Positions 1-8,980 of a stretch of 64,000 nucleotides of DNA are shown piece after piece. The stretch comes from Flavobacterium aquiphilum (GTDB lineage: Bacteria; Bacteroidota; Bacteroidia; Flavobacteriales; Flavobacteriaceae): the NCBI RefSeq assembly GCF_027111335.1, contig NZ_CP114288.1:1860001-1924000 (forward strand), written 5' to 3'. The translations under genes were made by a program, and so were the position numbers. Numbering within the stretch: position 1 is the stretch's first letter; each line of letters opens with the position of its first letter. The notes under the pieces were generated by a model that was not told where the DNA came from, ran no database searches, and saw nothing but the letters and a program-made list of their open reading frames with translations.

Positions 1-365
1 ATTAATTTGAAACAAAAAGGTTCTTTAACAATGCGCATTCCCAATGTGTTATCAGGTGCAATAATATTTGGAGCCACATTTCGCGGTTGATCTAGGATTA
101 ATGTCGTTGGTTTTTCGGACAAATCGATGATTTGCCAAGCAACTTCCGGAATTTCCTTGAAAACATTGTAAACCATTTTTTCGCCATTCATTAGGCAAAT
201 CATGCTCTGTGTTTCGGCTCTTTGTTTGAGTTTGTATATTTTAGCAATCGCTTCAGGGTTAGTTGCATCACAACCAATTCCCCAAACAGTGTCAGTAGGG
301 TATAGTATGATTCCGCCTTCTTTTATGACTTCAAATGCGTTGTGTACTTCTTGATTAACGTCCAT
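1..365 (-). CDS. L-threonylcarbamoyladenylate synthase (Sua5/YrdC/TsaC), 3' part missing
   Basis: This enzyme makes threonylcarbamoyl-AMP from threonine, bicarbonate and ATP in the cytoplasm, the first step of the t6A37 modification of tRNAs that read ANN codons. About 121 N-terminal residues are visible; the gene runs off the left edge of the window, and family members are usually about 200 residues. The family signature PTDTVWGIGCD (usually PTDTVYGLG) lies near residues 23-33, followed by a KIYKLKQR segment that matches the family's K-x-R nucleotide-binding region. The ATG at 363-365 is the only good start. The gene points the same way as the glycosyltransferase behind it, with only a 6-base gap. 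I am confident of the family; which of the TsaC or TsaC2 subtypes it is cannot be told. Confidence 0.9.
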   Translation of the reverse strand, partial: MDVNQEVHNAFEVIKEGGIILYPTDTVWGIGCDATNPEAIAKIYKLKQRAETQSMICLMNGEKMVYNVFKEIPEVAWQIIDLSEKPTTLILDQPRNVAPNIIAPDNTLGMRIVKEPFCFKL

Positions 366-371
366 TTTGTA

Positions 372-1349
372 TTAGTTTAATTGTCTTTTGCCTCTTATTT
401 TGTCCGACAAATTTCGGAAAAAATAGAAAAAAGGGTTCGATTTTTTTAACGAGTCATTACATTTTTTGAATTGGTCTAAGTAGATTTCTGCTATTTCATT
501 AAAATTCACAGGAAATCCTTCTTTAGCTTCTTTGGATGCTGTTTTGAATTTTATATAATTCCTGTAATAGACTTTGGCCAATTGATTACATTCCTTAAAT
601 GATTTAGGTACGTCATGACCTAATATATGGTTGCTTTTTAATTGGTATTTTTTTGACTTATTGGCCTTAAGATTGTCACTAAAACCACTTTGCTGATTGC
701 CATGAATTCTATAGGAAATCAATCTTTCGGTTAAATATCCTAAATTGTTTCGGTAGGCAATGGCTATAGCAATCCATTCATCATGATAAAACTTTTTAAT
801 ATTTGGAATGGGGAGAATTAATTCTTTTATTTCCTTTTTTAAACAAAGTGTGGCGCCAGTTACCATATTCGCTTTAAATATGATGTGGTCGTATAGTTTT
901 ATAGGTTTCTCTAACTGACTTTCCATGAAAAAAGTGAAATCCCAAAGGCTGTTTTGGGTAAAATTTTCACTTTTGCCATTTATTAAATCCCCGTTTGTAA
1001 AAACTGCTTCCATTGATGGATTTACTTGAAAATATTTAATTATTTTCTCGACTTTGTTTTTTTTCCAAATATCGTCTTGATCACTCAAAAAGATATAATC
1101 TCCAGTGCAATTAGAAATGGCTTTTTCAAAATTCTTGCTAATCCCAAGATTGATATGATTTTGATGCAGTGATATTTTATTGGGATATTCGATCTGAAAT
1201 TGTTTAATGATTGCGATGGTTTTATCACTAGATCCATCATCACAAACGATTATTTCGTCAATAGTTATTGTTTGGGTTAAAATACTTTCAAACTGTTCTT
1301 TGATATATTTTTCGCCATTATAAGTACACATGGCAACAGATAGTCTCAT
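372..1349 (-). CDS. Family 2 glycosyltransferase (rhamnosyltransferase-like)
   Basis: This is a GT-A fold glycosyltransferase of 325 residues, probably adding a sugar to a surface polysaccharide or LPS O-unit at the inner face of the membrane. The N-terminus has the GT2 start pattern (SVAMCTYNGEKY), a CDDGSSD nucleotide-sugar motif near residue 36 and a SDQDD motif at residues 89-93 acting as the DXD metal site, followed by IW. There is no membrane segment. It is a clear paralogue of the gene at 3560-4540: both share the CTYNGEK, DEIIVCDD, SKNFEKAI and GDYIFLSDQDDIW blocks. The donor and acceptor sugars cannot be inferred. Confidence 0.9.
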   Translation of the reverse strand: MRLSVAMCTYNGEKYIKEQFESILTQTITIDEIIVCDDGSSDKTIAIIKQFQIEYPNKISLHQNHINLGISKNFEKAISNCTGDYIFLSDQDDIWKKNKVEKIIKYFQVNPSMEAVFTNGDLINGKSENFTQNSLWDFTFFMESQLEKPIKLYDHIIFKANMVTGATLCLKKEIKELILPIPNIKKFYHDEWIAIAIAYRNNLGYLTERLISYRIHGNQQSGFSDNLKANKSKKYQLKSNHILGHDVPKSFKECNQLAKVYYRNYIKFKTASKEAKEGFPVNFNEIAEIYLDQFKKCNDSLKKSNPFFYFFRNLSDKIRGKRQLN

Positions 1350-1439
1350 AGTATTTTTATGTTAATGCAATAATCAAAAGTGCAAATATACTTTTTGTAA
1401 AAGGTTTTCTTTGCTGTGTTTTGAGATAATTTAATGCAA

Positions 1440-2384
1440 TTATTGAAAAACTTGATTAATCCATTTTTCTAAAGTGTATTTTTCGGAAATGGTCTCGGGA
1501 ATCTTTTCATACTCACTATTGAAAAAAGCCAAAGGAATATGGGGCTTTTTCTCATCAATGATCAATATGTTATTTGGATTGTAAAAATCATAATTTTTAA
1601 TATCGACATTTGTAGTGATTAACTTTTTTTCAAGACCTATGCTTTCAAATACTCTGAAAGTAAGTCCGTTTTGTCCACTTCGATTAATGTCTAATAGCAC
1701 TTTAGAATTACATAGATTGTCTATTACTTCTACTAACGGAATTGGTTTTTTGGTGTATTCCAGATTTTTATCCTGTTTTTTATTTTTTTTATCGAAAATC
1801 ACAATTTTATAATTGATGTTATTCGTCTTTAAAACTTCAGCTATTCTTGATAAGATAATTAATCGATTGTCTTTGGAACTAATGTTATAAACCTGAAATT
1901 GTACCTTACTCTGATTTTGTGCTTTTATCGGATAAATCCAATTGGTTATAAAATGTAAATTATATTTTTTACAATCATTTTTTTCAAATGAATATACTTC
2001 GTCAAAAGAAGAGATAACTCTTTTTATTTTTTGGCAGCGAGTAATACTGTCATTGAAAAAGGCGATTGATTTTTTGGTAAACTTTTTGAATTCCAAAATA
2101 CAGTTAGGATCAATGAAATCACCTTTTATTGTAAGAATTACGTCTTGGATTTCATTGTTTTGGGCTAACTTTTTTAGTATTTCTTTGCCGTAATAAGTTT
2201 GCTTTATGTTTTTGTTAAAAACTGTTTTTAAAAGAAAATTGTAAAGTTTGGATCCAAAATTTGGGTATTTGTGCTTGAATTCAAAAAAATTAATGTGACG
2301 AACAGTATGTCCATTTTGAGTTAAGGCATTTTTAAGGTGATTGTTTAGTCCCCAATTATCATAGCTTATTATTGTGATTTTCAT
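1440..2384 (-). CDS. Putative glycosyltransferase-like protein, unknown specificity
   Basis: This is a 314-residue soluble protein beginning MKITIISYDNWGLNN. I do not recognise a named family with certainty. The layout (an N-terminal Rossmann-like start, a middle part with short strands and SFDEVYSFEKNDCKKYNL, then a C-terminal segment LVEVIDNLCNSKVLLDINRSGQNGLTFRVFE) resembles the GT-B fold of CgeB/DUF3880-like glycosyltransferases, where the C-terminal E and the RVFE region bind the nucleotide sugar. It lies 12 bases beyond the WbsX-like gene on the same strand, so the two are probably co-transcribed. The role in polysaccharide assembly is inferred mostly from context. Confidence 0.6.
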   Translation of the reverse strand: MKITIISYDNWGLNNHLKNALTQNGHTVRHINFFEFKHKYPNFGSKLYNFLLKTVFNKNIKQTYYGKEILKKLAQNNEIQDVILTIKGDFIDPNCILEFKKFTKKSIAFFNDSITRCQKIKRVISSFDEVYSFEKNDCKKYNLHFITNWIYPIKAQNQSKVQFQVYNISSKDNRLIILSRIAEVLKTNNINYKIVIFDKKNKKQDKNLEYTKKPIPLVEVIDNLCNSKVLLDINRSGQNGLTFRVFESIGLEKKLITTNVDIKNYDFYNPNNILIIDEKKPHIPLAFFNSEYEKIPETISEKYTLEKWINQVFQ

Positions 2385-2396
2385 TTAAGAAAGAAT

Positions 2397-3482
2397 TTAT
2401 TTCGAAATTTGTCTTTTTAAAGCTTCAAGAAATTTGGTGCCCCACCGTAAATCGGGTTCCATATAATTACCTTCTGCCCACTCATTCCATGATTTAATAA
2501 AAATAATTCTGTGCTCGTCACTTTTATTTTTTACAATTTCGACAGCCTCTTTTACATGATTTTCAAATGCTTCAGGATTAGCTTCGGTTAAGATTAATCC
2601 TTCTTTACCGCTACGCGGACTATGATCCCAACCGGGAATGATACTTGGGTAAACATTTTCTTTACTGTCTATTTCAGGTAAAATGAATTTTTCTGAAACA
2701 ATTTCATAAGGATATGCTTTTATGTTACTCCTGAAAAATTTATTGTATCTTTTGTAGAGTTTTCGGGGGATGGATTTTTTTTCGAATAAAAAATCGTTTA
2801 ATCGAACAGTATTTATAGCGTCAATCCCCGTTTCCAGCAGTTTTTCATTACTGATAGTAATATCCATGTTGTGTCCGATGAAATAAATACCTTCCAAACT
2901 GTTTTCTGCTGCCAGTTTACGCCATGTTTTGATAAATACAGGAATTTCAGAATTGGCTAAGGGTTTGTAAATCATGAAAACTGGTTTGTTGTCAATTGTG
3001 ATATACCTTTTGTCTTTAAAAGCAGGTAATACTTCATGAAAATGTGCCTTATAATCTTCGATGCCAGGATAGAATTGTTCAATCAAAATATTTCGATTTT
3101 GTAAGCCATGGTCAAAACCTTTCCATGTTTCATTTGCCCATGCTAAACAAAAAGGAAAATCAGGTTCTCCTGAAGTGATCACTTCATTAAAAGGTCTTTC
3201 TATTAATCGCTTACCATTACCAAACCAGTAATGCCAATAGCAAAATCCTTCAACACCATATTCACGAGCCATATCCGCTTGGGCTTTGCGGGTTTCGGGC
3301 AGACGCAAATCATAATAACCCAAATCTGCCGGTACACGCGGCTGATAATGTTTTTTAAACAGAGCTTTTGCCTTACCCACATTGGTCCACTCCGTAAAGC
3401 CTTTTCCCCACCATTCATCATTTTCTGGAATAGGGTGATATTGTGGTAAATAAAATGCTATTATTCGGGCTTTTGTATCCAT
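2397..3482 (-). CDS. WbsX-like glycan-processing protein (GH99-like domain)
   Basis: This 361-residue protein matches the Glyco_tran_WbsX family found in O-antigen and capsule clusters. The recognisable blocks are IAFYLPQYHPIPENDEWWGKGFTEW near residue 8, a YGVEGFCYWHYWF block near residue 75, a FPFCLAWANETW block near residue 109, a PGWDHSPRSG block near residue 264, and the C-terminal IIFIKSWNEWAEGNYMEPD. These aromatic and acidic blocks are those of GH99-like TIM barrels. There is no signal peptide, which fits a cytoplasmic assembly enzyme rather than a secreted hydrolase. It lies upstream of the 1440-2384 gene in the same direction. The family is sure; the reaction is not established. Confidence 0.88.
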   Translation of the reverse strand: MDTKARIIAFYLPQYHPIPENDEWWGKGFTEWTNVGKAKALFKKHYQPRVPADLGYYDLRLPETRKAQADMAREYGVEGFCYWHYWFGNGKRLIERPFNEVITSGEPDFPFCLAWANETWKGFDHGLQNRNILIEQFYPGIEDYKAHFHEVLPAFKDKRYITIDNKPVFMIYKPLANSEIPVFIKTWRKLAAENSLEGIYFIGHNMDITISNEKLLETGIDAINTVRLNDFLFEKKSIPRKLYKRYNKFFRSNIKAYPYEIVSEKFILPEIDSKENVYPSIIPGWDHSPRSGKEGLILTEANPEAFENHVKEAVEIVKNKSDEHRIIFIKSWNEWAEGNYMEPDLRWGTKFLEALKRQISK

Positions 3483-3559
3483 GTATTGTGAATTATTGAC
3501 GTGGAATTATAATGAATCAGATTAAGATTTTTTGTAAATATATTTTTTGAAGGCGATTA

Positions 3560-4540
3560 TTAGTCTTTAATTTGCATTCTGCCTTTTTTTTCATTTTTTC
3601 TTTTTCTGAAAAAATACCGAATCGGATGTTTTATTTTCATTTCAAGATCATAAGTGGTGTATAATTCGGTAGTAGTATCAATTAATACGTTAATAATTGA
3701 TGTATTTGGGTTTTTGCTTTTTAGGCTTTTAAATCTTTCATATTGGGCAAAGTACCGATTTGTTAAAAATTTATAATCCTTAAATGATGTTGGTTTTTTT
3801 AACTTTAAGATAATATTTTGCTTTTTAGTAAATTTTCTGACATATTCTGCAATATTGACTATGTTGGCAATTCCAAGTTGTTGCGAATCATGTAAACGGT
3901 ATAAAAGTAGCTTGTCTGTAGTGTAATATAATGTTTTTCTTTTGGATAAAATTAAAGCGAACCATTCGTCATGTAAGAATTCATTAGAGGTTATGAATGG
4001 GAAACAAAATTTTTTTACTTCTTTTCGAATACACAATGTAGCTCCAGTTAAAAAATTTCCATTTGAAATTAGGAATTCAAACAAATCGATTGGCTTATTC
4101 ATTTTTGATTCATAAAAGAAAAAGGAATCCCATAACGAATTGTCTTTATAAATAACTTCTCCTTCATTGTTTATTAATACTCCATCTGAAAAAACACCAT
4201 CTGCTTCTTGATTTTGATTAAAAACGGCTAAAGTTTTTTCAACTTTGTCATTTCGCCAAATGTCATCCTGATCACTTAAAAAGATATAATCACCAGTACA
4301 AAGCGCAATAGCTTTTTCAAAATTTTTGCTAGTTTTTAAGTTCGTTTTATTTTGATATATCTGAAAAATGCCAGGATTATTTTTTTCATATTCTTCCAAT
4401 ATCGTTAATGTGCTGTCAGTAGAGCAATCATCACAAACAATTATTTCGTCGACTTTTAGGGGTTGGGCGAGTATAGAATCAATTTGTTTATGGAGAAATT
4501 TTTCTCCATTATAAGTGCATAGCGCAACAGATATTTTCAT
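3560..4540 (-). CDS. Family 2 glycosyltransferase, paralogue of the 372-1349 gene
   Basis: This GT2 enzyme (326 residues from the chosen start) has the N-terminal SVALCTYNGEKF block, a CDDCSTDS motif and a SDQDDIW metal-binding motif near residue 90. The open frame extends upstream to 4567, but the ATG at 4538-4540 gives MKISVALCTYNGEKF, matching the start of the paralogue at 372-1349, so I chose it. Both copies share the inserted block TGATLC-K followed by HDEW, typical of this rhamnosyltransferase-like group. The C-terminus is lysine and arginine rich, suggesting a peripheral membrane contact. The two paralogues bracket the WbsX pair, as if the cluster grew by duplication. Confidence 0.9.
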   Translation of the reverse strand: MKISVALCTYNGEKFLHKQIDSILAQPLKVDEIIVCDDCSTDSTLTILEEYEKNNPGIFQIYQNKTNLKTSKNFEKAIALCTGDYIFLSDQDDIWRNDKVEKTLAVFNQNQEADGVFSDGVLINNEGEVIYKDNSLWDSFFFYESKMNKPIDLFEFLISNGNFLTGATLCIRKEVKKFCFPFITSNEFLHDEWFALILSKRKTLYYTTDKLLLYRLHDSQQLGIANIVNIAEYVRKFTKKQNIILKLKKPTSFKDYKFLTNRYFAQYERFKSLKSKNPNTSIINVLIDTTTELYTTYDLEMKIKHPIRYFFRKRKNEKKGRMQIKD

Positions 4541-4724
4541 TTTATTATATTGAATATTTGATTTCAAAGTTACTCAAAATTCAATTTGTAAAGGGCAATA
4601 AGAAATATTAAATAATGTGAGTTCTCTATAAGTAAGTAATAAATATGTAGAAATATTTGTATAAAAAAGCAGAAAACAGTGTGTTTAATGTGTTTAAAAT
4701 CAAATAAATACTAAATTTTCGTTT

Positions 4725-5651
4725 ATGCTTTCGCTTGATAAAATTATTAATATTTTTTGCTCTATTGATGATTTTTGTAAAGTTTTTATCCCAAATTCTG
4801 AAAACAATTACTCACAGAAGCCAAAAAACGGATTAGAAAGTCCAATTTGTCTCTTTCTGAAATAATAACAATCCAAGTTCTTTTTCATATTTCAGGATAT
4901 AGAAATTTCAAAGCTTGTTATATCGAATATGTTTCAAAATTTTTGACAAGTGAATTTCGAAATCTAGTGAGTTATAATAGAATGGTTGAACTCAAATCCT
5001 CTTCGCTTATTCCAATGATGATCTATCTTAAAACAAAGGTTTAGCCGATTGTACAGCTATAAGTTTTGTGGATTCAGCCTCTTTAAGAGTTTGCGATAAA
5101 AGTCGCATTCATCAACACAAAACTTTTAAAGATGTAGTCCAAAGAGGGCAATGCTCTTTAGGTTGGTTCTATGGATTTAAATTGCATATTGTAACCAATG
5201 ATTGCGGTGGAATCATTGGTTTTATGCTTACTCCTGCTGATGTACACGATACAAATCCATTAAAAATAAAAGGAGTTATCAAGAAACTTTACGGGAAACT
5301 TTTTGGAGATAAGGGGTATCTCTCAAAAGAACTTTTTAAAAGTCTTTTCACTAACGGAATCCATTTGGTTACCAAACTACGAAAAAAAAGAAAACCAAAT
5401 TAATAACACCAATTCAAGATGCATTTCATTTGAGAAAAAGAGCCATTATCGAGATAATTTTGGATCAACTAAAGAACATTTTTCAAGGTGAACATAGAAG
5501 AAATCAATCACAAACCAATTACTTTAACAGCATATTTTCAGCTTTAATTACTTATAATTTTGCTGACAAAAAAACTTCTTTAAAAAGCAACTTTATTGAT
5601 ACTAAACAACTAATGTTTTTTAATGATTTATATCGAACTTACGTTAAATAA
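4725..5651 (+). pseudogene. IS982-family transposase, decayed by three frameshifts
   Basis: Reading across three frames gives an almost full-length IS982-type transposase. The segments are MLSLDKIINIFCSIDDF from 4725, then LSLSEIITIQ...SGYRNFK from about 4847, then SFVDSASLRVC...GWFYGFKLH...FGDKGY from about 5060, then LRKRAIIE...DQLKNI...NYF up to 5651. The three presumed catalytic acids survive (D in SFVDS, D in FGDKGY, E in RAIIE). The frame moves back by one base three times, near 4825-4845, 5035-5050 and 5385-5400. The first and third shifts lie in runs of A. As read, no full-length protein can be made. I could not find convincing terminal inverted repeats, so the element's ends are unknown. 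Confidence 0.85.
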
Positions 5652-5844
5652 TAAATCTTAATTTTTATAGAATTGGTTTTAAAATGGAATTTTTTTGAGA
5701 TTTATATTTAAAAAAAAGACTTTAAAGAATAATTTTATTTTTATTCTTTGAATTAGCAGGTATTTTTCTGTTAATTAAGCGTTTTTAGCGAGCTTTTTTG
5801 ATCGTAAAGGAGTTTTTTTTTAAGTGGTTGTCAATTAATAAATA

Positions 5845-5852
5845 TATTTTTG
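5845..5852 (+). promoter_or_regulatory. Bacteroidetes-type -7 element before the GT4 gene
   Basis: TATTTTTG matches TAnnTTTG and ends 16 bases before the start codon at 5869, giving a predicted leader of about 10 bases. Upstream, GTTG at 5827-5830 is too close (14 bases) to be a good -33 element, so support rests on the -7 match alone. Confidence 0.45.
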
Positions 5853-5868
5853 CAAAAAAACCATTGCA

Positions 5869-7008
5869 ATGCGAATACTTTTAGATCCTCAAATATTTAA
5901 TAATCAAAAATATGGAGGTATTTCCAGATATTATTCCGAAATTTTTGTTGACTTAAAAACGAGAAATGGTATAGAAATTCAAGTTCCCTTGATCTACACT
6001 AATAATATTTATTTTAGTGAAAGTTCACTGATTACAAAACAACAAAAAAGGAATGCTTTTTTTTTCAATTTAATTGTTAAGGCAGGTATTAGCATAAGAA
6101 AAAAAACAAGGAAACTCAATTGTAAAAAAACAATAGAGGCTCTTAAAAAGCAGGATTTTGATTTGTTTATTCCTACTTATTATGATCCTTATTTTTTAGA
6201 TTACATTGGTTCGAAACCTTTTGTTTTAACTGTTTATGATATGATTCATGAGTTATTCCCGCTAAATATTGCGGAGGATGCCAAATTGATAGAAAATAAA
6301 TTATTGTTGATGGAAAAAGCAACTAGGATAATTGCGGTTTCTCATAATACCAAAAGGGATATACTCAATATTTATCCTCATATATCTGAGTCTAAAATTG
6401 ATGTGATTTACCATGGTAACTCAATAGTAGTGAATAAAAATGCTAAAATAGATTTGCCTTCCAAGTATATTTTGTTTGTAGGGCCCAGGTTTCAGTATAA
6501 AAATTTCAAATTCTTTATTGAAGAAGTGGCAGGAATTTTAGAAAGGAATTCCAGTTTATATGTGGTTTGCGCAGGAGGAGGGAAATTTAAGAAAGGTGAA
6601 AAGGAGTATTTGAGCCAATTAAAGTTAACCAGACAAGTTATTCAGGTTGATTTTGAAGAAAAACAACTTGGTTTAATCTATAATAAGGCTATCTGTTTTG
6701 TTTTTCCATCAATATATGAAGGTTTTGGTATTCCCGTTTTGGAATCTATGGCTTCTGGATGTCCAATTATTTTAGGAAATCATAGTTCTTTTCCAGAGGT
6801 TGCCGGTGAGGCTGGTGTTTTTTTTGATTTAAAAAAATCAGGAGATTTAGAGAGTAAAATTAATTTACTAATACAAAATGTATCTTTGAGACAAGAATAT
6901 TCTTTAAAAGGAATAAAGCAAGCAGAAAAATTTAATTGGAATAATGCGGCTAATGAGTGTTTGAATGTTTATATTGCGGCTACTAGGGATATTAATGAGA
7001 CTAAATGA
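5869..7008 (+). CDS. Family 4 glycosyltransferase (GT-B, mannosyltransferase-like)
   Basis: This 379-residue retaining glycosyltransferase has the GT4 layout. The N-terminal domain opens MRILLDPQIF with YGGISRYYSEI, the glycine-rich acceptor loop. The C-terminal donor domain holds LFVGPRFQYKNF near residue 203 and the E-x7-E motif EGFGIPVLE at residues 284-292, followed by SMASGCPII. It probably transfers a hexose to a lipid-linked or surface glycan. It starts a plus-strand run with the next two genes (gap 21 bases, then a 4-base overlap), so the three are likely one operon. It lies just downstream of the IS982 remnant. Confidence 0.9.
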   Translation: MRILLDPQIFNNQKYGGISRYYSEIFVDLKTRNGIEIQVPLIYTNNIYFSESSLITKQQKRNAFFFNLIVKAGISIRKKTRKLNCKKTIEALKKQDFDLFIPTYYDPYFLDYIGSKPFVLTVYDMIHELFPLNIAEDAKLIENKLLLMEKATRIIAVSHNTKRDILNIYPHISESKIDVIYHGNSIVVNKNAKIDLPSKYILFVGPRFQYKNFKFFIEEVAGILERNSSLYVVCAGGGKFKKGEKEYLSQLKLTRQVIQVDFEEKQLGLIYNKAICFVFPSIYEGFGIPVLESMASGCPIILGNHSSFPEVAGEAGVFFDLKKSGDLESKINLLIQNVSLRQEYSLKGIKQAEKFNWNNAANECLNVYIAATRDINETK

Positions 7009-7029
7009 ATATAAAGCCAATATTTGTAA

Positions 7030-7851
7030 ATGAATAAAATAGCAGTTATTACCATAAACTACAATGACAAATTAGGTTTAGAAAAAACTATTGAAAGTGT
7101 AAGAAATCAGACTTTTCAAAATTTTGAATATATCATTATCGATGGAGGTAGCACCGATGGTAGTTTGGCAGTAATAGAAAAAAACAAAGATAAAATAAGT
7201 TATTGGAAAAGTGAGCCTGATACTGGGGTTTACAATGCTATGAATAAAGGGATAAAGATAGCCACTTCAGATTTTGTGATTTTTATGAATAGTGGAGATA
7301 CTTTTTTTGATAAAAATGTGTTATCAATAGTTGCAGAAGATTTAACAGAGGATTTCGATATCTATTATGGAGATAATTATAAGGTAAAAGAGAATGGTTC
7401 CAAACGATTAAAAACCTATCCAGAAAAATTAACTTTTTCCTTTTTTTATACCAGCTGTATAAATCATCAATCAACATTCATTAGAAAGTCATTGTTCGAA
7501 GATCATTTTTATTATAATGAAAAGTATAAAATTGTATCAGACTGGGAATTTTTCATTTATGCAATTTGTTATAAAAATGTGCCTTATAAATATTTGGCCA
7601 AGACAATTGCTAATTATGATTTTACAGGAATTTCATCCTTGGATAAATACAAACATTTAGCAAAAGCAGAAAGAGCAGAAGTAATTGAGAAATATTTTCC
7701 TTCATTTGCTAAAGATTTTGTTCAAATAGCAGAATTAAATTCTAAAAGAGTACAACAAGTATTATATATTCAGCAATATGCTATCGCATGGAAAATTTTA
7801 AAAATTTTGATAAGCATAATTTTGATATTCATACCTAAAAACAAAAAATGA
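7030..7851 (+). CDS. Family 2 glycosyltransferase (WcaA/PGL-type)
   Basis: This 273-residue GT2 protein begins with AVITINYNDKLGLEKTIESV. It has an IDGGSTDGS motif near residue 37, the SEPDTGVYNAMNKGI block typical of colanic-acid type GT2 enzymes, and MNSGDTF near residue 90 in the place of the DXD motif. A short hydrophobic C-terminal segment (ILISIILIFIP, about residues 258-268) may anchor it to the membrane. Its last codon overlaps the start of the next gene by the ATGA arrangement, implying coupled translation. The sugar specificity is unknown. Confidence 0.88.
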   Translation: MNKIAVITINYNDKLGLEKTIESVRNQTFQNFEYIIIDGGSTDGSLAVIEKNKDKISYWKSEPDTGVYNAMNKGIKIATSDFVIFMNSGDTFFDKNVLSIVAEDLTEDFDIYYGDNYKVKENGSKRLKTYPEKLTFSFFYTSCINHQSTFIRKSLFEDHFYYNEKYKIVSDWEFFIYAICYKNVPYKYLAKTIANYDFTGISSLDKYKHLAKAERAEVIEKYFPSFAKDFVQIAELNSKRVQQVLYIQQYAIAWKILKILISIILIFIPKNKK

Positions 7852-8729
7852 AAAAGATTCATGTTGGATTTTTATTTTCGTATGATTACGAAAAATTGAA
7901 GCTGTCGATTCCTCCGGTTTATGAAGCATCGGATAGAATTTTCTTGGCAAAAGATCAGGAGTTAAGGACGTGGAATGGACAAAAATTTACTGTAGATGAA
8001 TCTTTTTATACTTGGTTAAAAGAAATTGATGTTCAAAATAAAATAGAAATTTATGAAGATGATTTTTATGTTCCATCTCTCTCAACAATTGAAAATGATA
8101 CACGTGAACGAACAATGCTTTCCCATAGAATGGGGATTGGAAATTGGTTGATTCAAGTGGATAGTGATGAGTATTTCGTTGACTTTAAGAAATTTGTTTC
8201 CAGTATTAGAAAATATGATCGTTATCTTATCAATCCTGCAAAGTATAAAATTCAGATTTATGCTTTTTGGTTGATCATTTATAAATATACAGAAAATGGT
8301 ATTTTATATGTTGATAAACCAAAGAAAGCTGTTTTTGCAACTAATTATCCCAATTATGAATATGCAAGAAGAACCAATGAAAGAATCATTTATGTTGATA
8401 GTTTGGTTCTTCATGAATCAGTAGCTAGAAGTGAAACGGAATTGCGTTTTAAGCTAGAAAATTGGGGACACAATGAAGAGGTGAATGATGGTTTTCTCAA
8501 AAAATGGATAGAGGTTAATGAAAATAACTATACAGATTTTAGAGATTTTTATTATATTAATCCTAAAAGGTGGAAAAAGTTAGCTTATTTTCCATCAAAA
8601 GACTTGAATATCATACAGAATATAGTAAGAAAATCAAAAAGATTAAATATTTCAAAAAGGAAATTGTTTTTTAAAAATTTTGGACAATGGTTTAAATATG
8701 TACGAAAGAAAAATAAAAAAACACTTTAA
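7848..8729 (+). CDS. Putative glycosyltransferase-like protein
   Basis: This 293-residue protein starts MKKIHVGFLFSYDYEKL and overlaps the previous GT2 gene by 4 bases (ATGA), so it belongs to the same operon. It lacks the classical GT2 opening, but the middle contains IGNWLIQVDSDEYFVDF (about residues 98-114), where DSDE resembles a DXD metal site following the usual GT-A hydrophobic strand, and a later HESVARSETEL block has the histidine often seen after the acceptor site. The C-terminus is very basic (KRKLFFKNF...KKNKKTL). It looks like a divergent GT-A enzyme; the function is inferred from context. Confidence 0.6.
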   Translation: MKKIHVGFLFSYDYEKLKLSIPPVYEASDRIFLAKDQELRTWNGQKFTVDESFYTWLKEIDVQNKIEIYEDDFYVPSLSTIENDTRERTMLSHRMGIGNWLIQVDSDEYFVDFKKFVSSIRKYDRYLINPAKYKIQIYAFWLIIYKYTENGILYVDKPKKAVFATNYPNYEYARRTNERIIYVDSLVLHESVARSETELRFKLENWGHNEEVNDGFLKKWIEVNENNYTDFRDFYYINPKRWKKLAYFPSKDLNIIQNIVRKSKRLNISKRKLFFKNFGQWFKYVRKKNKKTL

Positions 8730-8819
8730 AAGTTAAAGAGTTAAAAACTGGATTTTATTTTTAAGAATAATTCCAAAAGTTTTATTTTCTATCTGTAAAA
8801 AAGTAATTTGTTAATTTAA

Positions 8820-8980
8820 GAGCCTGTTTAAGTTTTATTTATTGGCTCTCTTATGACTTTTTTGGTTACAACTTTGTTAAATTTTTTATACAATAGCTCT
8901 TCTATTTTGTAAAAAAATGCCTCGTTTCACTCAAGAAATCCTCTAATAATAAATCTCAAAAATAAAATTTAAACAGGCTC
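8820..8980. mobile_element. 161-bp MITE-like element with terminal inverted repeats
   Basis: The left end GAGCCTGTTTAAGTTTTATTT and the right end (reverse-complemented, GAGCCTGTTTAAATTTTATTT) agree over about 21 bases with one mismatch. The flanks carry a direct TAA repeat (8817-8819 and 8981-8983) that would be the target-site duplication. The 161-base interior has no coding capacity. Short length, terminal inverted repeats and a 3-bp TNA-type target duplication fit a non-autonomous derivative of an IS5-like element; that family assignment is inference. The right end reaches into the glycosyltransferase gene at 8969 and provides its last codons. Confidence 0.7.

Noticed and set aside
1615..2193. 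Plus-strand frames opposite the 1440-2384 gene
   Set aside because: They are short frames within the complementary strand of a well-formed gene and have no domain or promoter.
5724..5749. Hairpin AAAGAATAA/TTATTCTTT after the IS982 remnant as a possible IS end or terminator
   Set aside because: It has no T run, no matching inverted copy at the left side, and no target duplication.
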